Shown here one piece after another: positions 1 through 4,878 of a stretch of DNA of 8,946 nt. The notes under the pieces were generated by a model, which saw only the letters and a program-made list of their open reading frames with translations, was not told the origin of the DNA and did not search any database. Where the stretch lies: contig JAKLIU010000064.1 in assembly GCA_022709445.1 (NCBI GenBank), forward strand, positions 1 through 8,946, read 5' to 3'. Positions within the stretch are counted from its first letter, which is position 1, and every line of letters begins with the position of its first letter. The translations under genes were made by a program, and so were the position numbers. The stretch comes from Spirochaetota bacterium. GTDB taxonomy: Bacteria > Spirochaetota > Spirochaetia > Treponematales > UBA12059.

Positions 1-171
1 CCGCGTGGCTTCCAGCATGGGTTTGTGGAATACCGACATCAGCACGGCCACGACGAATTCCATGGTGGTGAAGTCGTCGTTGAGGAGGATGACGCGGAAT
101 TCCTCCGGCTCTTTGGTTTCGACGGAGTCCTCGGTGAGGACCTCGCCTTCCAGGTCGATGTTTGAAGCCAC
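1..171 (-). CDS. clpS: ClpS, ATP-dependent Clp protease adaptor (partial, 3' end off window)
   Basis: The first 57 residues of ClpS are visible. ClpS is the cytoplasmic adaptor that binds the ClpA/ClpC N-domain and delivers N-end-rule (N-degron) substrates. Residues 1-24 form an acidic, probably disordered N-terminal extension, as is usual for the family. Residues 25-50 carry the family core FRVILLNDDFTTMEFVVAVL. The NDD (31-33) and Met37 correspond to the N-degron pocket of characterised ClpS proteins. The start is GTG at 171: the ATG just upstream is out of frame, and no in-frame ATG lies close by. No clear Shine-Dalgarno precedes the GTG, and a good promoter sits almost on top of the start, so the mRNA may be leaderless. 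The rest of the protein and any clpA neighbour lie beyond the left edge. The family call is secure; the start choice is moderate. Confidence 0.93.
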   Translation of the reverse strand, partial: MASNIDLEGEVLTEDSVETKEPEEFRVILLNDDFTTMEFVVAVLMSVFHKPMLEATR

Positions 172-179
172 CGTGCCAT

Positions 180-208
180 AAAATAGCCAATACGGGGGTA
201 AAAAACAA
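180..208 (-). promoter_or_regulatory. Predicted sigma-70-type promoter of clpS
   Basis: On the minus strand a TTGTTT (-35, plus-strand 203-208) is separated by exactly 17 bp from TATTTT (-10, 180-185). This is an AT-rich island in very GC-rich DNA. Transcription would start around 172-174, virtually at the GTG start codon of clpS at 171, implying a leaderless or near-leaderless message. The promoter is inferred from consensus only. Confidence 0.55.
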
Positions 209-352
209 GCCGGGAGGGCCGGGCGCGGGGCGGGCTGCGTCCATGGGACAGCGCGGCGTGTGGGCGGCGGGTTGCGCGAGCGGGTCAGTCCGGTTCGCGC
301 GCCGGCCGGCGGATTGTGCGGAATTCCGCCAACACTCCGGGCTGTAGCCGCG

Positions 353-358
353 TAGAAT
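353..358 (+). promoter_or_regulatory. Possible -10 element for the ECF sigma operon
   Basis: TAGAAT lies 6 bp before the ATG at 365. No Shine-Dalgarno is visible between it and the start codon; the bases are GTATAT. If used, transcription would begin at about the ATG, giving a leaderless mRNA. No convincing -35 box is found at 17 bp upstream, where CAACAC stands. The operon might instead be driven by its own ECF sigma from a non-consensus promoter. The call is tentative. Confidence 0.35.
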
Positions 359-364
359 GTATAT

Positions 365-940
365 ATGGAAGAACCGGACGGGAAGGCCCTGAGGGACGAT
401 GCCCTGGCGGGCGGCGAGCGCGGCAAGCTGGCCTTCGAGCTGCTGTGGCGGGCCTGGTGGCCGCGCCTCTGCTGGTTCGCCTCCACCTGGAGGGGCCTGC
501 CCGCCGCTGAGCGCGAGGATGCCGTTGCCGACGCGCTGGTACGGGCCTACGGCTCGCTGGGGGCATACGACCCGTCCAGGCCGCTGGCGCCCTGGCTGTA
601 CCGCATAGCCGCCCGCCGCTTCTCGGACGCAGCCCGCGCGGCTTCCCGGCACTCCACCCTGGCCCTGGACCCGGCGGGGGATGAAGCGTCCTGGGATCCG
701 CCGTCCGGGGAGGACCATGCCCGGGAGCTGGAAACGCGGGACCTGGCCGATCGCTGCCGGGCGGCGATGGCCCGGCTGCCCGGGGCCGACAGGCGGATAG
801 CCTGGCTGCGTTTCCGGGACGGCCTGGACGCGTCGGCGATAGGCCGGGCCCTGGGACTGCCGGCGGGCACCGTGCGCTGGCGCCTGCACCTGATCAGGAA
901 GACGGTCGGCACGGCCGTGGGGGTGGACGATGAAGCGTGA
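365..940 (+). CDS. ECF-type RNA polymerase sigma factor
   Basis: A 191-residue extracytoplasmic-function sigma-70 family protein, normal in length for the class. Region 2 spans about residues 22-92: an aromatic/basic helix (FELLWRAWWPRLCWFAS), the core-binding helix EDAVADALVRAYGSLGAYDP, and the -10-recognition helix APWLYRIAARRFSD. A divergent linker (about 93-127) follows. Region 4 (about 128-182) carries the helix-turn-helix DGLDASAIGRALGLPAGTVRWRL, which would read the -35 element. The protein redirects RNA polymerase to a small regulon, usually including its own operon. The ATG at 365 lacks a visible Shine-Dalgarno and has a TAGAAT box just upstream, so a leaderless transcript is possible. 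Its last 11 bp overlap the next gene, which suggests the two form a sigma/anti-sigma pair. The signal and target genes cannot be read from the sequence. Confidence 0.9.
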   Translation: MEEPDGKALRDDALAGGERGKLAFELLWRAWWPRLCWFASTWRGLPAAEREDAVADALVRAYGSLGAYDPSRPLAPWLYRIAARRFSDAARAASRHSTLALDPAGDEASWDPPSGEDHARELETRDLADRCRAAMARLPGADRRIAWLRFRDGLDASAIGRALGLPAGTVRWRLHLIRKTVGTAVGVDDEA

Positions 941-1262
941 GACGCTGGACGCCGCGCTGCGCGAGGCCTGCGCGCGCGAGTCGGGGACGATACCGGCTCC
1001 GCCGATCCCGGGTCGGGTCCTGGAGCGGGCCATGGCCGCCGCCTTGGCGGGACGGCGGGCGGGGCAAGGCGCTTCCCGCTTGAAGGCGGCCCTGCCGGGC
1101 GCACTGGCCGCCGCGTCCGTGCTGGCCGCCGTCCTGGCCCTGGCCGTGACCCCGCCGTCGTACCGGGCGGGCGAGCCCCTGGCTACGGCCTTGGTGGCCG
1201 GCCTTCCCGAGAATCCGGCGGCGGCCTTCGCGCTGTTCCTGGAAAGCGCGGCGAGACCCTGA
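930..1262 (+). CDS. Small single-pass membrane protein, probable anti-sigma partner
   Basis: A 110-residue protein whose start overlaps the end of the ECF sigma gene by 11 bp. A G-rich purine stretch (GGGGGTGG) upstream serves as ribosome-binding site. Residues 1-52 are polar and would be cytoplasmic. Residues about 55-74 form one hydrophobic Ala/Leu/Val helix, and residues 75-110 are a short tail. This topology (cytoplasmic N-terminus plus one membrane helix directly after an ECF sigma gene) is that of a membrane-anchored anti-sigma factor. However, there is no zinc-binding HxxxCxxC motif: only one cysteine (Cys14) is seen, and the protein is shorter than most anti-sigmas. No family is recognised; the function is inferred from position and topology. 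It might instead be a lineage-specific membrane protein merely coupled to the sigma gene. Confidence 0.7.
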   Translation: MKRETLDAALREACARESGTIPAPPIPGRVLERAMAAALAGRRAGQGASRLKAALPGALAAASVLAAVLALAVTPPSYRAGEPLATALVAGLPENPAAAFALFLESAARP

Positions 1263-1308
1263 CAGCCGCGGGCGCACGCCGGCGGTACGCAATAGTACGG
1301 AGGATAAA

Positions 1309-1776
1309 ATGCTGAAGAGGATACTGCTTCCATCGCTGGCCGCGGCCCTGTCCATGGCCGGGCTCTTCCTGTCCTGGGACGCGAATGGCTGGACCTACCT
1401 GGACCTGCTCTCCCTGCTCCTGGTGCCGGTGGCCGGAACCGTCTACGTCTTCCTGATGCACGGCTGGCGGCCCGGTCTCAGGGCCTGGACCGCGCCCCTG
1501 GACCCGGCAGCCGACGCCGCCGGGCTGCGCTCGGCCGACGCCTACTGGAAGGCCCAGGCCGCTTCCTGGCTGTGGTTTGCCCTGGGCGGGGGACTGGTGA
1601 GCCTGATCGACATGTTCAAGAACCTGGCCGACAAGACGCAGATCGGCCCGAGGCTGGCCGTGTGCGTGATCTCGCCGCTGTACGCCGCGCTCCTCATGCT
1701 GCTCCTGGCCCTGCCATACCGCTCCCTGATACGGCGCAGGCTGGCCGGGGCGGAAGCGCCAGGGACCGAGGCGTGA
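1309..1776 (+). CDS. MotA/TolQ/ExbB-like four-helix membrane protein, short form
   Basis: A 155-residue inner-membrane protein with a strong Shine-Dalgarno (CGGAGGA, 1299-1304) 4-5 nt before the ATG. Hydrophobic segments lie at about residues 4-22, 31-51, 85-103 and 116-137. The second half, GGLVSLIDMFKNLADK followed by IGPRLAVCVISPLYAALLMLLLALPYRS, resembles the third and fourth membrane helices of MotA. There a similar 'GLVxMLKNLxDPxxIGPxMAVALLTTxYG' pattern forms the proton-channel side of the stator. The first half (WTYLDLLSLLLVPVAGTVYVFL) resembles the MotA N-terminal helices. The protein is far shorter than MotA (usually about 250-290 residues): the big cytoplasmic domain between helices 2 and 3 is reduced to about 33 residues, and the long C-terminal tail is missing. 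No MotB/ExbD-type partner is seen nearby. It lies 46 bp after the putative anti-sigma gene and is probably part of the same operon. Confidence 0.75.
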   Translation: MLKRILLPSLAAALSMAGLFLSWDANGWTYLDLLSLLLVPVAGTVYVFLMHGWRPGLRAWTAPLDPAADAAGLRSADAYWKAQAASWLWFALGGGLVSLIDMFKNLADKTQIGPRLAVCVISPLYAALLMLLLALPYRSLIRRRLAGAEAPGTEA

Positions 1777-1854
1777 TCCTTCGCGCGCCTCCGGGGCGCG
1801 GGAACCGGGGCCGCCGCGCGGACCCGGTACGCTTCCTTCAAGCGGCGCGCGAAG
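1776..1854. repeat. Inverted repeat with 11-bp arms, one arm a repeat shared with 8065-8078
   Basis: CTTCGCGCGCC (1779-1789) and its exact reverse complement GGCGCGCGAAG (1844-1854) enclose 54 bp just after the MotA-like gene. Within the left arm a smaller hairpin CGCGCC-5 nt-GGCGCG (1784-1800) is possible. The 14-mer ATCCTTCGCGCGCC at 1776-1789 recurs exactly at 8065-8078. There it is also followed by a 5-nt loop and GGCGCG, so a dispersed intergenic repeat is likely. It could act as a transcription end, but no T-tract follows. Confidence 0.6.
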
Positions 1855-1872
1855 ATCGAGCCGGAGGGCCCG

Positions 1873-1896
1873 CCGCCGCCGGTATCCCGGCGGCGG
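1873..1896. repeat. Perfect 10-bp stem hairpin with TATC tetraloop
   Basis: CCGCCGCCGG, TATC, CCGGCGGCGG form a perfect hairpin in the gap between the MotA-like gene and the AraC-type gene. There is no T-run on either side, so it is not a classical intrinsic terminator. It may still end or pause transcription, or be part of the intergenic repeat unit starting at 1776. A comparable GC-only hairpin stands at a similar distance after the second copy of that repeat (8175-8194). Confidence 0.5.
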
Positions 1897-1925
1897 GGCG
1901 CCCATCCCGGATCCATGCCTGACCT

Positions 1926-1965
1926 GACGCCGTGAATTGCGGCGTCGCCGGTTCCGGGCTATCAT
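1926..1965 (+). promoter_or_regulatory. Candidate promoter and overlapping palindrome for the AraC/GyrI gene
   Basis: TTGCGG (1938-1943) and TATCAT (1960-1965) are separated by 16 bp. Transcription would start near 1972, right before the GGAGG (1973-1977) that precedes the ATG at 1984. A perfect 7-bp inverted repeat, GACGCCG-7 nt-CGGCGTC (1926-1946), overlaps the -35 box, which is a suitable place for an operator, possibly for autoregulation. All of this is by consensus inspection only. Confidence 0.4.
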
Positions 1966-1983
1966 GGGGCCCGGAGGCCTGCG

Positions 1984-2919
1984 ATGGACAGCTATGCGGC
2001 GCGGATCAACCGGGTCATCGACTACATAGACGCCCACCTGGGCGAGCAGCTGGAGCTGGGCATGCTGGCGGAAATCGCATGCTTCTCCAAGTACCATTTC
2101 CACCGACTGTTCGCGGCGCACACGGGCGAGACCCTGGGCGCGTTCATACAGAGGCTGCGCCTGCAGAAGGCCGCGAGCCTCCTCAGGGGCGACCGCGGAC
2201 TCAGGGTGACCGACGTGGCCCTGGACTGCGGGTTTTCCGGTTCGGCAGCCTTCGCGCGCAGTTTCAAGGAACGCTACGGCATGTCCGCGATGGACTGGCG
2301 GCGCGGCGGGAGCAATCCGGGCAACAGCGACGGCAAGCCGGATGAACGCGACGGCAAGGGGCGGGAATCGCCCGCGGCGCCCAGGGTGTACGTTTCATAC
2401 GCGGCCGGTGCGCCGCTATGGAGGTTGACCATGGATGCGAAGGAAGCGAGCGTCGAGATCAGGACCATCGGGAAGAAGCGGCTGGCCTACGTACGGCACA
2501 CGGGGCCGTACGCGGGAGACTCCGCGCTGTTCGGGCGGCTGTTCGGGAAGATCTACGCCTGGGCGGGGGCCCGGGGGCTCCTGGGGCCGGGCACCATGAC
2601 CCTGGTGCTCTTCCACGACGACCCGGACACGGTGGCGCAGGACAAGCTGCGCACCTCGGTGTGCGTCACCGTGCCCGATGGCCAGGAAGCGTCCGGGGAG
2701 ATAGGGCTGATGGACCTGTGCGCCGGCCAGTACGGCGTGGGACGCTTCACGGTTGAACCCGACGGCTACGGAGAGGCCTGGAACTGGATGTACGGGACCT
2801 GGCTGCCGCAGAGCGGCTTCGTGCCGGACGACCGGCAGTGCTTCGAGAGCTACCCCGAGCCGGTGATGGCCGACGGCCGCTGCGTGGTGGAGATCTGGAT
2901 CCCGGTCAAACCGGCCTGA
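1984..2919 (+). CDS. AraC-family transcription regulator with C-terminal GyrI-like effector-binding domain
   Basis: A 311-residue protein of the Rob-like architecture. Residues 1-107 are the AraC/XylS double helix-turn-helix: the first recognition region is LGMLAEIACFSKYHFHRLFAAHTG, the second VTDVALDCGFSGSAAFARSFKERYGMSAMDWR. A polar linker (108-150) rich in Gly, Ser, Asp and Arg follows. Residues about 155-311 form a GyrI-like (SbmC/Rob C-terminal) ligand-binding domain: VEIRTIGKKRLAYVRHTGPY at the start, LVLFHDDPDTV in the middle, and YPEPVMADGRCVVEIWIPVKP at the end. Such proteins bind lipophilic or cationic small molecules and activate efflux or stress genes. The start is supported by GGAGG 6 nt upstream. 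The gene stands alone, convergent with the leftward biosynthetic operon, so it need not control it. Its 3' end, including the last codons, is part of a 13-bp-stem hairpin. Family certain, effector unknown. Confidence 0.93.
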   Translation: MDSYAARINRVIDYIDAHLGEQLELGMLAEIACFSKYHFHRLFAAHTGETLGAFIQRLRLQKAASLLRGDRGLRVTDVALDCGFSGSAAFARSFKERYGMSAMDWRRGGSNPGNSDGKPDERDGKGRESPAAPRVYVSYAAGAPLWRLTMDAKEASVEIRTIGKKRLAYVRHTGPYAGDSALFGRLFGKIYAWAGARGLLGPGTMTLVLFHDDPDTVAQDKLRTSVCVTVPDGQEASGEIGLMDLCAGQYGVGRFTVEPDGYGEAWNWMYGTWLPQSGFVPDDRQCFESYPEPVMADGRCVVEIWIPVKPA

Positions 2920-2940
2920 CTGCGTCGGGCCGGTTTGACC
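2904..2940. terminator. 13-bp perfect hairpin at the stop codon of the AraC/GyrI gene
   Basis: GGTCAAACCGGCC (2904-2916) and its exact complement GGCCGGTTTGACC (2928-2940) flank an 11-nt loop that starts with the TGA stop codon. The stem therefore uses the last coding bases. It has no T-tract, but it is the first of a series of hairpins between two convergent genes, where bidirectional termination is expected. Confidence 0.7.
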
Positions 2941-2942
2941 CT

Positions 2943-2969
2943 GGCAATTCGGCCTGGGGCCGAATTGCC
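2943..2969. terminator. 12-bp perfect hairpin between convergent genes
   Basis: GGCAATTCGGCC (2943-2954), loop TGG, GGCCGAATTGCC (2958-2969): a perfect stem, only 2 nt after the previous hairpin. It is symmetric, so it can act on transcripts from either side. It probably works with the neighbouring hairpin to separate the AraC-type gene from the leftward operon. No poly-T tail is seen. Confidence 0.65.
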
Positions 2970-2985
2970 GGTCCGGATTATCGGT

Positions 2986-3012
2986 GGCCGGCCTGGCTGG
3001 CGCCGGCCGGCC
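2986..3012. repeat. Third inverted repeat, GGCCGGCC twice
   Basis: GGCCGGCC occurs at 2986-2993 and 3005-3012. As the octamer is its own reverse complement, the two copies form both a direct and an inverted repeat (8-bp stem, 11-nt loop). The direct repeat extends to GGCCGGCCTGG in each copy. It lies just beyond the stop codon of the leftward operon (stop at 3020-3022) and is the nearest candidate transcription end for it. Confidence 0.45.
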
Positions 3013-3019
3013 TGGGGGG

Positions 3020-3706
3020 TCAGCCTTCCAGGTCGGTGGGGTGGGAGCCGCGGCTGCGTTCGCGCAGGTTCTTGAGGAAGCGTTCCATGGACGAGCGGGC
3101 CAGGTCCTTGCAGCCGAGGCCGAAGGCCAGAGCCAGGGCAAGGCAGACGGCGCCGAAGGCGATGAGCAGGAGCCAGCTCAGGATGTTGCCCTTGAAGCCT
3201 ATCTGGTCCATGGCGATCAGCGCGACCACCAGGATGCCGCCGTACTTGATGCCCTTGGCGGCCAGGTTGCCGTTGGGCATGGCCGCGTTGCGCGCGATGG
3301 TCAGGGCGAAGTTGGAGAAGAAGCTGACCACCAGGATGCCTATGGCCAGGATCAGGCCGCCGGCCAGCAGGCCCGGGATCACCTCCAGGACGCGGTTCCA
3401 GAGCGAGGTGACCAGGTCCAGGTCCAGCGAGGCGGAGACCACGAGCAGGGTGGCGCCGATGACCGCCCAGAAGGCGAGCACGCCGGCCAGCTGGACGATG
3501 GAGTAGGTCACCCCGCCCTTGCGCAGGAACTCGGTGAAGCCGAGCCGCTTGCCCAGCTTGTCGGCCCGCACGATCCTCATGATGGCGCTGGCCAGGAAAC
3601 GGGCCGCCATGGCCACCAGCCAGCCGGCGGCCAGGGTCAGGAGGGCGGTCACGGCGAGCGGGAGGCCCTGCCAGAACTCCGTGATGGTATCGAAGAATTC
3701 GTTCAT
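3020..3706 (-). CDS. Five-helix membrane protein of the MscS-related conserved-TM-helix type
   Basis: A 228-residue integral membrane protein. Hydrophobic segments lie at about residues 15-38, 70-92, 108-132, 154-170 and 176-197. The motif LALALAFGLGCKDLARS (189-205) matches the 'AFGLGGKD' signature of the conserved TM-helix repeat family (PF05552 type). That family is found in small MscS-related channels such as CmpX-like proteins. The soluble beta domain of true MscS channels is absent: after the last helix only a short, basic C-terminus of about 30 residues remains. The ATG at 3706 overlaps the opine dehydrogenase stop codon (ATGA, 4 bp) and has GGAGG 9 nt upstream. It is the last gene of the four-gene operon. 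A role in release of the pathway product or in osmotic protection is conceivable, but inferred only from position. Confidence 0.82.
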   Translation of the reverse strand: MNEFFDTITEFWQGLPLAVTALLTLAAGWLVAMAARFLASAIMRIVRADKLGKRLGFTEFLRKGGVTYSIVQLAGVLAFWAVIGATLLVVSASLDLDLVTSLWNRVLEVIPGLLAGGLILAIGILVVSFFSNFALTIARNAAMPNGNLAAKGIKYGGILVVALIAMDQIGFKGNILSWLLLIAFGAVCLALALAFGLGCKDLARSSMERFLKNLRERSRGSHPTDLEG

Positions 3707-4878
3707 CCGCGCTTCCCTCCCGCCGCCGCGAGCCCGTCGGAATCGGCGACTATCCTGTGTATTTCCTTGACCCCGAGGCCGGCTATGCCCAGCCGTTCCA
3801 CGGTGCGTCCCTCGGCCATGTAGTCCCGGTCGTGCAGCATGGAGCCCAGGTGGATCACCATGTCTATGGTGGGCGTGGGCGTCCCCAGCATGGTACCTAT
3901 GGACGAAATGGGCACCAGGCTCATGGGTATGTCCTCCCAGATGTAGCGGTGCGCTATGTTGGGCGGGGCCTTGATGCCGCGGTAGCCGTCCGTGCGCTGT
4001 ATGGCCTCGTAGAGGTCCCTGCCCGGGGAGTCGTAGCTCAGGTAGAGCCACTCGCGGGCGGACACGCTGCGCGCTCCCAGCGCCCTGGCCACGTCCAGGC
4101 GCTCGGCGTCCACCCGCTCGAGTATCCTGGCTATGGAGGGCGTGATGCCCTGCAGGTAGTACTCGAAGTCGCCGCCGGTCGCCTCTATCCAGCCGGCGTT
4201 GAGTATGGTCAGGGCGGGATGGAAGACCGCGCCTATGTTCTCCATGCTGGTGGCCAGGACGTTGCCCCCGGCGGTGAACTGGGGAAAGGCGGGCCGCAGC
4301 ACGTCAAGCACGTCCGGTATCCAGTAGGAGGGCAGGGTGGCGATGGGCACCTCGTTCTTGACCTTGAAGATGTGGGCGTCGTGGCGGGTGATGGCCCGCG
4401 AGGCGTAGATGAAGGTCTGGGCCTCGGCGATCACCGGCCTGGCCGTGACGACGCGGTCGGCCAGGACCTTGCGGAACTCCAGGGCGCCGCCGGTGCGACC
4501 GGGATTGAGGAGGACCACCTGGCCGTCCCTCAGGTGGGGAGCCATGGCCGCGGCCAGGGGGCCGTGGGCGGTGGCCGGGGTGACCACCATGATCACGTCC
4601 GCGCCTTCCAGGGCCTCGCCCATGTCGGATGTGGCGACGGCCACGGGGCCGAAACCGTTCACGTCGCCGTCCACCTGGACGCCCCCGTGCCAGCGGACGC
4701 CGGCCAGCCGTTCGTCGGTGCGGTTGTAGAGCGATACCGTGAAGCCCATGATGCCCAAGTGGCCGGCCATGGCCAGGCCGCCGTTGCCCGCTCCCGCCAC
4801 GCACCAGCGCAGGGCCTTGCCCTTGGCCGCGGCCGCCTTGAGCGGCGCGGCGATGCGTTCATCCCTGACGTGCGCCAT
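3703..4878 (-). CDS. Opine dehydrogenase, NAD(P)-dependent octopine/nopaline dehydrogenase family
   Basis: A 391-residue protein of full family length. Opine dehydrogenases reductively join the amino group of an amino acid to the keto carbon of a 2-oxo acid with NAD(P)H, forming a secondary amine dicarboxylate (opine). Residues about 23-150 form the Rossmann domain, with the dinucleotide motif GAGNGGLAMAGHL (29-41). ADVIMVVTPATAHGPLA (93-109) and VVLLNPGRTGGALEF (121-135) are typical inner strands. The helical C-terminal octopine-DH domain begins near 185. It contains NIGAVFHPALTILNAG (214-229), whose His220 aligns with the catalytic His of octopine dehydrogenase; Asp339 (TPTIDMVIH) is the likely dyad partner. 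The start has an excellent GGAGG 5 nt upstream. The gene overlaps the upstream mutase gene by 20 bp and the downstream gene by 4 bp. The amino acid and 2-oxo acid substrates are unknown; the neighbouring B12 mutase and ATP-grasp ligase suggest an unusual amine donor. Confidence 0.9.
   Translation of the reverse strand: MAHVRDERIAAPLKAAAAKGKALRWCVAGAGNGGLAMAGHLGIMGFTVSLYNRTDERLAGVRWHGGVQVDGDVNGFGPVAVATSDMGEALEGADVIMVVTPATAHGPLAAAMAPHLRDGQVVLLNPGRTGGALEFRKVLADRVVTARPVIAEAQTFIYASRAITRHDAHIFKVKNEVPIATLPSYWIPDVLDVLRPAFPQFTAGGNVLATSMENIGAVFHPALTILNAGWIEATGGDFEYYLQGITPSIARILERVDAERLDVARALGARSVSAREWLYLSYDSPGRDLYEAIQRTDGYRGIKAPPNIAHRYIWEDIPMSLVPISSIGTMLGTPTPTIDMVIHLGSMLHDRDYMAEGRTVERLGIAGLGVKEIHRIVADSDGLAAAGGKRG

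Noticed and set aside
1183..2121. A 312-codon minus-strand frame across the MotA-like and AraC-type genes
   Set aside because: It crosses two well-supported plus-strand genes and an intergenic region with hairpins; the Arg/Pro/Gly/Gln-rich translation has no recognisable family.
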